Part shown: positions 15,895-23,501 of the stretch, piece after piece
Layout: every line of letters starts with the position of its first letter
Numbering within the stretch: position 1 is the stretch's first letter
Source of the DNA: UBA6183 sp964545895
Lineage (GTDB): Bacteria > Bacteroidota > Bacteroidia > UKL13-3
DNA: 32,032 nucleotides
Reading direction: 5' to 3'
NCBI GenBank assembly: GCA_964545895.1
Contig: CAZJHS010000026.1
Location: 1 to 32,032, forward strand
Program-made: the position numbers and the translations under genes
Notes under the pieces: model-generated
Told to the model about the DNA's origin: nothing
Databases searched by the model: none
Seen by the model: the letters and a program-made list of their open reading frames with translations, nothing else

Positions 15895-17991
15895 GTGCAA
15901 TTTTTAAACACGCAAATAGAGTACTTAAAAGGAGTTGGTACTGCCCGGGCCGAAATGCTAAAAAAAGAACTTGGCATTTTTACCTGTGCCGACTTGCTTT
16001 TTCATTACCCTTACAGGCATGTTGATCGGTCGCAGGTATACAAAATAAGCCACATTACGCCCGATATGCCTTACATACAAATGCGTGGTAAAATTCAAAA
16101 CTTTAGGATGATGGGCCAACAACGTGCCCAACGTTTGGTGGCCGATTTAACTGATGGCAGCGGTAAAATTGAATTAGTTTGGTTTAAGGGCATTAAGTGG
16201 ATTCAAGAAAGTTTAAAAGAAGGCAAAGAGTACATGGTATTTGGTAAGCCAACAGAGTTTAATGGGTACTTTAATATTGCACATCCAACGGTTGATGATC
16301 CTGAATCGGTAGAGAGTAAAATGTACATGCACATTATGCCATTTTACCATGCCACAGAGCGCATGAAGGCTAAAAATATTGATAGCCGTGTGCTGATGAA
16401 ATTAACCAATGCATTAGTTACCGACCCTCGCTTTGACATTGCCGAAAACTTACCCGAATATTTAGTAAAACAACACAAATTACTTAGTCGTAAAGAGGCT
16501 TTGGTAAACATACATTACCCAGCCAATGCACAAATGCTGGCCAAAGCACAACAACGATTAAAGTTTGAAGAGCTGTTTTTTATACAACTGCGTTTGTTGC
16601 GTTACAAAATAAAACGTACCCAAATTTACAATGGCATTAAGCTAGATGTAATTGGCGATTATTTTAACACGTTTTACAATACCTATTTACCTTTTGAATT
16701 AACCAATGCACAAAAACGTGTACTTAAAGAAATTAGGGTTGATGTAAAAAGTGGTAAACAAATGAACCGTTTGGTGCAAGGTGATGTAGGTAGTGGCAAA
16801 ACAGTAGTTGCCTTAATGAGCATGTTGATGGCGCTTGATAACAACTATCAAGCATGTATGATGGCTCCAACCGAAATTTTAGCACAGCAACATTTTGTTA
16901 CCATTACGGAGTTACTAAAAGATATGCCTGTTAAAGTTGAACTACTCACTGGTTCAACCAAAACCAAAAAACGTAAAGAAATTTTACAAGGCATTGCCGA
17001 TGGCGAAATTCATATTTTAATTGGCACACATGCTTTGATTGAAAGTGTGGTACAGTTTAAAAATTTAGGTTTAGCTATTGTTGATGAGCAGCATAGATTT
17101 GGAGTGGAACAGCGCGCTAAACTTTGGAAAAAAAACACCTACCCGCCTCATGTGTTGGTTATGACAGCAACACCAATACCACGCACGTTGGCCATGACAC
17201 TTTATGGCGATTTAGATACAAGTGTAATTGATGAATTACCTGCCGGACGTAAGCCTATTAAAACTGTTCATAGAAATGATGCCAACCGATTAGCGGTTAT
17301 TGGTTTTATGCGCGAAGAAATTGCTAAAGGCCGACAAATTTATGTGGTGTATCCGTTAATTGAAGAAAGCGAAAAAATGGATTACATGAATTTGCAAAAT
17401 GGATATGATGAGTTAAGTAAACATTTTCCGATGCCTACTTACCAAATTGCAATGGTACATGGCAAAATGAAACCCGTTGATAAAGATGCCGAGATGACAC
17501 GCTTTGTGCGAGGCGAAGCTCATATTATGGTGGCTACTACAGTAATTGAAGTTGGTGTAAATGTGCCTAATGCCAGTGTAATGATTATTGAAAGTGCCGA
17601 ACGTTTTGGCTTATCGCAACTGCACCAATTACGTGGGCGTGTGGGCCGTGGTGCCGAGCAAAGTTTTTGTGTATTGATGACCAGCTACAAACTAAGTGCT
17701 GATGGTAAACTACGCATACGTACCATGTGCGATACTAATAATGGTTTTGAAATTTCAGAAGTAGATTTGCGCTTACGCGGACCAGGCCAATTGGAAGGTA
17801 CCGCACAAAGTGGTGTGTTAGATTTAAAAATGGCCGACTTGGCTAAAGATCAAAACTTGTTGCAAGAAGTGAGGGAAATTGCCACACAACTTTTAGAAAA
17901 AGACCCGCAATTAGAGCATCCGCAACACCAACAACTTAAACAATATTTTATTAGCTACGGCAAAACTTCACGCTGGGGACAAATTAGTTAA
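15895..17991 (+). CDS. recG: ATP-dependent DNA helicase RecG
   Basis: This is a branched-DNA translocase that remodels stalled replication forks and Holliday junctions. The 698-residue protein starts at a GTG at 15895. An N-terminal wedge/OB region includes an HhH-like LKGVGTARAEML and ADLLFHYPYRHVDRS. Walker A is GDVGSGKT (Gly296-Thr303). Motif II is the DEQH box (Asp397-His400), followed by FGVEQR and the MTATPIPRT motif III, all diagnostic of RecG. Later come VVYPLIEESEKMD, ATTVIEVGVNVPNAS and QLRGRVGRG. Length is normal for the family. No terminator was seen after it. An alternative short frame at 15843 is a shadow. Confidence 0.96.
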   Translation: MQFLNTQIEYLKGVGTARAEMLKKELGIFTCADLLFHYPYRHVDRSQVYKISHITPDMPYIQMRGKIQNFRMMGQQRAQRLVADLTDGSGKIELVWFKGIKWIQESLKEGKEYMVFGKPTEFNGYFNIAHPTVDDPESVESKMYMHIMPFYHATERMKAKNIDSRVLMKLTNALVTDPRFDIAENLPEYLVKQHKLLSRKEALVNIHYPANAQMLAKAQQRLKFEELFFIQLRLLRYKIKRTQIYNGIKLDVIGDYFNTFYNTYLPFELTNAQKRVLKEIRVDVKSGKQMNRLVQGDVGSGKTVVALMSMLMALDNNYQACMMAPTEILAQQHFVTITELLKDMPVKVELLTGSTKTKKRKEILQGIADGEIHILIGTHALIESVVQFKNLGLAIVDEQHRFGVEQRAKLWKKNTYPPHVLVMTATPIPRTLAMTLYGDLDTSVIDELPAGRKPIKTVHRNDANRLAVIGFMREEIAKGRQIYVVYPLIEESEKMDYMNLQNGYDELSKHFPMPTYQIAMVHGKMKPVDKDAEMTRFVRGEAHIMVATTVIEVGVNVPNASVMIIESAERFGLSQLHQLRGRVGRGAEQSFCVLMTSYKLSADGKLRIRTMCDTNNGFEISEVDLRLRGPGQLEGTAQSGVLDLKMADLAKDQNLLQEVREIATQLLEKDPQLEHPQHQQLKQYFISYGKTSRWGQIS

Positions 17992-18189
17992 GGGAGTGGT
18001 GATTGGTTTATTAGTTGAAATGTTGATTGATTAGATGGTTTGTTGACCGAAGGCGCAGACCGAAGCGTCTGTATTAGATAATTAGTTGGCAGCTGCCTGC
18101 TTTAGCCCCAAGCCCCGAGTGCTCTTGGCATTAATAGTTAAAGGTTAATCACTCTCCGCCCAAAGCTAACTGCAAATCGCTTACAAAAC
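17992..18189. other. Intergenic spacer between convergent recG and sugar transferase
   Basis: This gap of 198 bases has no gene. It contains a direct near-repeat, GACCGAAGGCG and GACCGAAGCG, around 18045-18070, and a 10-base palindrome, GGCAGCTGCC, at 18088-18097. Recurrent TTGATTGATTAG-like and TTAGTTGAAATG-like runs follow the recG stop. No hairpin with a T run was found for either flanking gene. Confidence 0.5.
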
Positions 18190-19602
18190 CTACTTACCTC
18201 GTCCCTGCAAAATTGTTTTAACAGTATAAATTAAAATACGTAAGTCCATGGCTAAGCTCATGTTTTCGATATATAAGATATCAAACTTTAAGCGCTCTAC
18301 CATTTGTTCTATATTTTCAGCATATCCGTATTTTACCATCCCCCATGAGGTAATACCTGGCTTTACACGCTGCAAGTGTTTATAATGCGGAGCCACTTGC
18401 ATAATTTGATCTATAAAAAATTGGCGTTCTGGTCGTGGGCCAACCAAACTCATATCACCCACTAATACATTGTAAAACTGTGGTATTTCATCTAACCTAT
18501 ATTTGCGCAAGGTGCGCCCAATACTGGTAATACGCTTATCTTCTTTTGATGAAAGTGCAGGACCATTGGCCTCGGCATTTACTACCATAGAACGAAACTT
18601 GATTATATGAAATGGTTTGCCATGCAAGCCCACACGAGCTTGTTTAAAAAACACAGGACCTTCTGAAGTTAACTTTACTGCTATGGCTAAAATTAAATAT
18701 AAGGGCGAAAGCACAATAAGTACCATACCCGAGAACACCATATCAATAACACGCTTTAATACAAATTGCCAAGTAGGCATTATTTGATGATTGATTTCGA
18801 TTAAAGCAGTACCTAAAACGTTTTGCATTTTAACACTGCCACTCATCACATCAAACATATCGGGCACAATTTTTAAAATTACAGGCTCGTCTTCAAGCAA
18901 ATTTGTAACGGCTGTTATTTCTTTATGCTTGGTTGATTCGAGTGCTATAATTACCTCTTCTATTTGGTGTTGCTTGATTAACTCGGGAAGCAATGTATAA
19001 CTACCTAAGTAAGGAAGCATATTTTCAACCTCGTTACCATCGGTTACATTTACATAGCCTTTTAATAAATAACCTTGCTTTTGTGTAGCCGATTGAATTT
19101 CTTTAATCAACTCAACAGCCATTTTATTACTACCTACCACCAAAGTATTAAAGCCAATTTTTTGGGCATCAATTAAGTGTTTAATTTTAGTAGCAATAAT
19201 TAAACGGCCGCAAACGGTGGTACTAAAATGAAGTGCGAATAAAGTTAAAATGGTTTTATAGTATACGGAATAAGAACTCACTTCATCATCCAATAACAAA
19301 CCAAAAAACAAAATAACTACGCCCAATAAAGTAACCGAAAAAGTACGCGAAATCTCTTTAATGCGTGACTTACGCCATACATCTAAATATGCGCTAGATA
19401 GGGTATACAAAATAACCCAATACAATGGAACCGCGAGTAAACTCAGGTAAAACTTAGTATCAAATTCAACAGGAATATCGTAGCCAAATTTTTCTGACTC
19501 GATAAAAACTTTACGGTAGGCAAAAAAACTAGCCCACGCAATCATAGCCGCTACAAAATCAACCCCAATAAAAGGCAGTGTATGTTTTCTAAACTTAATC
19601 AA
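18190..19602 (-). CDS. Polyprenyl-phosphate glycosyl-1-phosphate transferase (sugar transferase)
   Basis: The 470-residue integral membrane enzyme probably transfers a hexose-1-phosphate to undecaprenyl phosphate to start a surface polysaccharide repeat unit. It has four N-terminal hydrophobic helices (about 11-30, 51-72, 88-104, 115-132), then a CoA-binding-like Rossmann region (about 150-265). A fifth membrane segment lies near 288-312, followed by the bacterial sugar-transferase catalytic domain. Catalytic-domain motifs are FFKQARVGLHGKPFHIIKFRSM, RITSIGRTLRKYRLDEIPQ, LVGDMSLVGPRPE and VKPGITSW. The start is a TTG whose bases TTGA overlap the upstream lipoprotein stop; an in-frame TAA lies just upstream and no ATG is available. 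Substrate specificity is unknown. Confidence 0.92.
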   Translation of the reverse strand: MIKFRKHTLPFIGVDFVAAMIAWASFFAYRKVFIESEKFGYDIPVEFDTKFYLSLLAVPLYWVILYTLSSAYLDVWRKSRIKEISRTFSVTLLGVVILFFGLLLDDEVSSYSVYYKTILTLFALHFSTTVCGRLIIATKIKHLIDAQKIGFNTLVVGSNKMAVELIKEIQSATQKQGYLLKGYVNVTDGNEVENMLPYLGSYTLLPELIKQHQIEEVIIALESTKHKEITAVTNLLEDEPVILKIVPDMFDVMSGSVKMQNVLGTALIEINHQIMPTWQFVLKRVIDMVFSGMVLIVLSPLYLILAIAVKLTSEGPVFFKQARVGLHGKPFHIIKFRSMVVNAEANGPALSSKEDKRITSIGRTLRKYRLDEIPQFYNVLVGDMSLVGPRPERQFFIDQIMQVAPHYKHLQRVKPGITSWGMVKYGYAENIEQMVERLKFDILYIENMSLAMDLRILIYTVKTILQGRGK

Positions 19603-20471
19603 CCTTCTATCAATTTTATGTTATCAATAAATATGCGTGGTGTAGCTGTTCCAGCGGGGCGGAGTATATCAATAAATATTTTGTACTCGGTACCACTTGG
19701 CAACTTCCCTATATCTAAACTTAAATCTAAATACACCTTATTCCATGTTTTGTTTGGGTATGCGTAGTACAACGGAATAACCTCATTACCTGTTGCTGTA
19801 TTAGCCACTAAGCCAATGTATAAAGTAATATCTGTATTGTAGTCAAACTCCAACATGGCAGGTATGTTTAAGCCTGTTAAGCGATACGCATCGGTTGATA
19901 TCATACGGAATAACGTAGTAGAGTCGCTTAATTTTATCATACCCGAATTTCGGCCCGTGGTACGTGCACTATCGCCTGAATTTACGGCAATAATGGTATC
20001 GCCTGGGTTTGAGTAATATTTAGTAAAACGAAATCCTACGTTGTCAAAATCTTCAATCATTAAAAACTTAGTACCTGTTACGTACTTAAATACCGGAAAA
20101 ATAGTGTCGACTGTATTGGGCTTTAAATTAACTGTAAAATACTCGCGGGTAATTAGTAAGTTAGGTTTACGCTCGCTAAACTGACCAGAGCGTTGCACTC
20201 CGGCATCTAATCCTATTTCGTAAGTACCGTTACGTTGTATTGGAATTAAAGCCGGAAAACCGAATGAACCTTCTAAATTACCTTGTGTATAAACCCAAGC
20301 CTCGGTTATTTTACTGGTGCTATCGCCTTGGCTTCCATCGGCATTGGTTACAAATTTATATCCAGGTATATATACATAGCCTGGCACCAACACCTCATTA
20401 TCAAAAACCTTACATTGGGAAAATAGCCCTGCAAAAAGCACAAAAGCTATTAGTTTGCTTATTTTTTTCAT
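19599..20471 (-). CDS. Lipoprotein of unknown function, coupled to the sugar transferase
   Basis: I do not recognise a named family for this 290-residue protein. The ATG at 20471 gives MKKISKLIAFVLFAGLFSQC, a lipoprotein signal with Cys20; Gln before the Cys is atypical. A GTG at 20483 would merely lengthen it. The mature part is Thr/Asp/Gly rich. Its second half (MIEDFDNVGFRF, SGMIKLSDSTTLFRM, MLEFDYNTDITLYIG, PRIFIDNIKLIEG) alternates strands and ends in the IFIDNIKL pattern typical of jelly-roll carbohydrate-binding modules. It could therefore be a glycan-binding surface or periplasmic protein. The 4-bp overlap with the sugar transferase suggests a linked role in polysaccharide biogenesis. 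Confidence 0.72.
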   Translation of the reverse strand: MKKISKLIAFVLFAGLFSQCKVFDNEVLVPGYVYIPGYKFVTNADGSQGDSTSKITEAWVYTQGNLEGSFGFPALIPIQRNGTYEIGLDAGVQRSGQFSERKPNLLITREYFTVNLKPNTVDTIFPVFKYVTGTKFLMIEDFDNVGFRFTKYYSNPGDTIIAVNSGDSARTTGRNSGMIKLSDSTTLFRMISTDAYRLTGLNIPAMLEFDYNTDITLYIGLVANTATGNEVIPLYYAYPNKTWNKVYLDLSLDIGKLPSGTEYKIFIDILRPAGTATPRIFIDNIKLIEG

Positions 20472-20484
20472 TACGTACTGCACA

Positions 20485-20492
20485 CAAAAGTA
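20485..20492 (-). promoter_or_regulatory. -7 box upstream of the lipoprotein/sugar transferase pair
   Basis: On the minus strand, TACTTTTG matches TAnnTTTG exactly, 13 bases before the lipoprotein ATG. It would let the pair be expressed independently of the Gfo/Idh/MocA gene 68 bases upstream. No TTG was found at the usual -33 distance. Confidence 0.45.
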
Positions 20493-20539
20493 TCAAAAAT
20501 TAGCATACTTTGGGTGTATGCTATAACGAAAATACCACC

Positions 20540-21484
20540 CTATCCATTGTAATCAAACAAAGTACTTGGGTACATTTTTTCTATTACTTGATAGGCAATA
20601 CGCAAGTTCTGGTAGGATTGATGGGTGTCTTGGGTCATTTTTTGGCGACTTAAAATACTTTGTGCAAAGTACTCAAGCTCTAGCTTAACCACATCTTGCT
20701 TACGGTTATTTTTAGGAGTAACCTCTTGGTGAACCATTTCGTTGTTATCATCGCGCACCAAACGAGTTATTTCAAAATCGTTTAATCCCATTACCACACA
20801 CTCTCCTTTTTGATAGGCACGTATGTAACTGTTTTCACCATTTATGAAATTACCACAAATAAGGTTAGCCACACAGCCATTATCAAACTCCAAACGCACA
20901 TTAACAAAATCGGTATACGAATTAAAAACAGCAGCGCCATTGGCTACTACACGTTTTACGTTTGAGCCTATAATATGTGTAAGTAAGTCGATATCGCTCA
21001 ATATCATTCCAAAAATCATCGAATCGTTGCTTACACTTAGTACTTTATTTTGGTAACGCTTAAGCTCAACATATCCGGGGCGTTTAACCATTCGTTTAAA
21101 CGTCTTTAAATCGGGGTGAAATTTGTCTTCGTGTACAATTCTAATATTTACGTTACCCTCAATAGCTAGCTCGCTAAGTTGTTTGGCTTCTCTAATATCT
21201 TCGCTTAACAAGCCATTCAATAAAACGTGTTTTGATTTTCGGATAGCTTGCGATGCATATCTAAAGTGTGTACCAACTGGTGACAAAATATCGATGGCAT
21301 CAACTTCGTCTAACAGCGTATTTAAATCGTTAAAGTATGTTAGGTTATTTTCGGTAGCAAAAGCAGCAGCAGTAGATGCTGAGTGGTCGAAAAAACCTAC
21401 CAATTCAAAATCTGGAATTTGCAAAAATTGTGCAGCATGGCGCTTTCCCAACTCATTTGCTCCTATTATTCCTATTTTTATCAT
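20540..21484 (-). CDS. Gfo/Idh/MocA-family NAD(P)-dependent oxidoreductase
   Basis: The 314-residue soluble protein probably oxidises or reduces a sugar or sugar nucleotide. The N-terminal Rossmann fold shows IGIIGANELGKRHAAQF, then VDAIDILSPVGTHFRYA and a HVLLNGLL strand where the family usually has E-K-P. The conserved E-K-P lysine is therefore replaced (LNGLLSED), which may mean altered or lost catalysis. The C-terminal domain carries the FGMILSDIDLLTHIIG helix (family pattern G-x-x-x-D-x-x-x-H) and the LEFDNGCVANL strand. The ATG at 21484 was chosen; an upstream start at 21502 adds only MHQKTV. It precedes the lipoprotein/sugar transferase pair on the same strand. Confidence 0.85.
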   Translation of the reverse strand: MIKIGIIGANELGKRHAAQFLQIPDFELVGFFDHSASTAAAFATENNLTYFNDLNTLLDEVDAIDILSPVGTHFRYASQAIRKSKHVLLNGLLSEDIREAKQLSELAIEGNVNIRIVHEDKFHPDLKTFKRMVKRPGYVELKRYQNKVLSVSNDSMIFGMILSDIDLLTHIIGSNVKRVVANGAAVFNSYTDFVNVRLEFDNGCVANLICGNFINGENSYIRAYQKGECVVMGLNDFEITRLVRDDNNEMVHQEVTPKNNRKQDVVKLELEYFAQSILSRQKMTQDTHQSYQNLRIAYQVIEKMYPSTLFDYNG

Positions 21485-21504
21485 AACTGTTTTTTGATGC
21501 AATA

Positions 21505-21512
21505 CGAAGATA
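21505..21512 (-). promoter_or_regulatory. Possible -7 box of the oxidoreductase gene
   Basis: TATCTTCG on the minus strand is one base off TAnnTTTG, about 20 bases upstream of the ATG. A variant of the same form (TACATTCG) precedes pruA. Confidence 0.35.
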
Positions 21513-21681
21513 GAAGCACACGTTATGTTTGATTTTTCATTTTATACCGCTTATTAACAGTTTCGTTTTTTTTTATCATACTAAAATGTACACTGCCGAT
21601 TTTAATAAACACTTACAGTGATAAATGTTAAAAATACCAGCTAACTAATCGGGGCTTGTATACAATATTTGCTGATTACTT

Positions 21682-22338
21682 ATGATTAGGCACGAAGACT
21701 CATACAAAACCAAAGGCGCACGCAAAAAACTAATTGAACTATTAGCTAGCAAAGGCATTACAGATAATGCAGTACTTGCTGCTATGCTTAAAATACCACG
21801 TCATTTCTTTTTTGATAAAACCTTTGAAGGCCATGCCTATGATGATAAAGCCTTTCCGATTGGCGAAGGACAAACCATATCGCAACCTTACACAGTAGCA
21901 TATCAAACACAACTGTTGCACGTACATGCAGGAGATAAAGTATTGGAAATAGGTAGTGGCAGTGGATATCAAACTTGTGTATTGGCCGAACTAGGTGCCC
22001 GGGTATATAGTATAGAACGCCACGAATCACTATCGAAAAAAGCACAAACCATGCTTAGCCATTTTAATTATAAAGCCCAATTATTATGTGGTGATGGCAC
22101 AAAAGGCTGGCCCGAATTTGCCCCTTTTGATAAAATAATTGTAACTGCAGGTGCCCCAGTAGTGCCTAAAACACTGGCTGCCCAACTTGCAATTGGTGGC
22201 ATTTTAGTAATACCTGTTGGCGATGAAAAAGAACAAAAAATGTTAAGCATAGTGCGTAAAACAGAAAAAAGTTTTGAAAAAATTGTCCATGATACATTCA
22301 AATTTGTACCATTAATTGGCGAAAATGGATGGAAATAA
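21682..22338 (+). CDS. pcm: Protein-L-isoaspartate O-methyltransferase
   Basis: This is a SAM-dependent repair enzyme that methylates isoaspartyl residues in aged proteins in the cytoplasm. The 218-residue protein shows the PCMT signature: IGEGQTISQPYTVAYQTQLL (about 60-79), then the SAM-binding VLEIGSGSGYQTCVLAEL (about 87-104). It continues with VYSIERHESL and GDGTKGWPEFAPFDKIIVTAGA. The C-terminal GGILVIPVGD and FVPLIGENGW match the family. Length is normal. It is transcribed divergently from the oxidoreductase gene. The region just before the ATG holds ATATTTGCTG, a 10-mer also found before the methyltransferase at 29331 and possibly a degenerate -7 box. Confidence 0.94.
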   Translation: MIRHEDSYKTKGARKKLIELLASKGITDNAVLAAMLKIPRHFFFDKTFEGHAYDDKAFPIGEGQTISQPYTVAYQTQLLHVHAGDKVLEIGSGSGYQTCVLAELGARVYSIERHESLSKKAQTMLSHFNYKAQLLCGDGTKGWPEFAPFDKIIVTAGAPVVPKTLAAQLAIGGILVIPVGDEKEQKMLSIVRKTEKSFEKIVHDTFKFVPLIGENGWK

Positions 22339-22520
22339 TTATTTTTTTCCTGCATGATTAAGCACAAAAAAAGCAAAGTTGTAAACAAAACTAAACACGC
22401 TTAAAACACCAATAAAATAGGCGCATTATAGCAAAAACAATCTTTTAAAAAGCCAGTTGTAAACACTTTAAAGCCCCCTCCCTCAAAAACCAAATTATGA
22501 ATTAAGAAAGGAATGCCCTA

Positions 22521-22528
22521 TAAATTTG
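22521..22528 (+). promoter_or_regulatory. -7 box of the outer-membrane protein gene
   Basis: TAAATTTG matches TAnnTTTG exactly, 34 bases before the ATG at 22563. The predicted leader of roughly 28 bases is A-rich, as is common for strongly expressed genes of this phylum. An 8-bp inverted repeat, TTGTAAAT (22526-22533) and ATTTACAA (22551-22558), spans the likely transcription start and leader. Confidence 0.6.
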
Positions 22529-22562
22529 TAAATGTAAAATCAACCAAAAAATTTACAACATT

Positions 22563-23258
22563 ATGAAAAAATTAATCCTTTCTTTAGCAATGATCGCAGC
22601 AGGTACTGCTGCTTTTGCACAAATCAGTTCAGGCTCATTAATGATGGGTGGTAGCTTAGGCTTTAACTCTTCAGGAGGCGGAACGGTGGACATTACTCCC
22701 GGTGGAGGTGGGACTAAAACATCAAAAGACTTAACAGCAACCTCTGACTGGAATTTCTCACCAGCAATTGGTTATTTCTTTACAGATAATTTAGCAGCTG
22801 GTGTGAGATTAAATATTGGAAGTACTAACATGGGCCAAGTTACTACGACTGATGGTAAGACTACAGAAAATGTAGCATCATTTGATTTAGGAGTTGAATT
22901 ATTTGGCCGCTACTACAAAGAGCTAGGTACCAATGTTTACATGTTTATTGATGCTGGGTTAGGTTACTCAAGCATGAGCTACACAGATAAAACTCAAGAT
23001 GGCTTAGATAAGCTAAAAGATGACGACAAAAACTCTATAACAGCAATGGGTATTAATATCGCTCCTGGTATTACCTACTTCCCTACAGCAAAATGGGGTA
23101 TTGATTTAACATTAAACAGACTTATTGGTTACAACATGTACAACAGGACTGTTGAGGCTCCAAACAACGGTGGTAAAATTGAAACATCAACTAGTGATTT
23201 TGGTATTGGCCTAGGCTTAATGCCTTCACTTGGTTTACATTATTACATGGGTAAATAA
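22563..23258 (+). CDS. Small outer-membrane beta-barrel protein
   Basis: The 231-residue protein starts with a classic signal peptide, MKKLILSLAMIAAGTAAFAQ. The mature chain alternates amphipathic beta strands (SLMMGGSLGFNSSGGG, WNFSPAIGYFFTDNLAAGVR, FDLGVELFGRYYKEL, NVYMFIDAGLGYSSMSY). It finishes with FGIGLGLMPSLGLHYYMG, typical of the 8-strand OmpA/OmpX-like porin-family barrels. A Gly-rich loop lies near residues 38-55. It stands alone between a good promoter and a strong terminator, so it is probably an abundant surface protein. The ligand or role is unknown. Confidence 0.87.
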   Translation: MKKLILSLAMIAAGTAAFAQISSGSLMMGGSLGFNSSGGGTVDITPGGGGTKTSKDLTATSDWNFSPAIGYFFTDNLAAGVRLNIGSTNMGQVTTTDGKTTENVASFDLGVELFGRYYKELGTNVYMFIDAGLGYSSMSYTDKTQDGLDKLKDDDKNSITAMGINIAPGITYFPTAKWGIDLTLNRLIGYNMYNRTVEAPNNGGKIETSTSDFGIGLGLMPSLGLHYYMGK

Positions 23259-23277
23259 TTTTATCTAAAATAACCTC

Positions 23278-23312
23278 AAAAAAAGTCGGTGTCAATGACA
23301 CCGACTTTTTTT
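23278..23312 (+). terminator. Strong terminator of the outer-membrane protein gene
   Basis: A near-perfect 17-bp inverted repeat with a core of GTCGGTGTCA and TGACACCGAC is flanked by runs of seven A and seven T. The symmetry would let it work in both directions. Confidence 0.9.
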
Positions 23313-23364
23313 ATGCAATTAACCTTTGCTCAATAGGTTTGTAATTATTACAATCATCTTTAAA

Positions 23365-23418
23365 TAGCGATTGGCTTCGCTATCATCTTTACCTTGCGAA
23401 CGGCTTCGCCAATTCGCA
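23365..23418. repeat. Two tandem small hairpins between convergent terminators
   Basis: TAGCGA/TCGCTA (23365-23382) encloses a loop containing TTGGCT. It is followed by TTGCGAA (23394-23400) pairing with TTCGCA (23413-23418) around an inner GGC-TTC-GCC. Both share GGCTTCGC. They lie in a gene-free gap between two separate terminators. Confidence 0.4.
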
Positions 23419-23447
23419 GGGATATTGCGCCCTTTCAGAGCAAAAAA

Positions 23448-23477
23448 AAGAGGCTATCTCGTTTGAGACAGCCTCTT
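23448..23477 (-). terminator. Terminator of the deiminase/prc operon
   Basis: Read on the minus strand, AAGAGGCT-GTCTC pairs with GAGATAGCCTCTT around a short AAAC loop and is followed by a run of eight T. It lies 24 bases after the prc stop. Confidence 0.85.
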
Positions 23478-23501
23478 GATTTTATCTGTTTTTGTATTTT
23501 G

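Noticed and set aside
18040..18130. Possible tRNA or structured RNA in the recG spacer
   Set aside because: No cloverleaf, T-loop consensus or other recognisable RNA signature could be traced.
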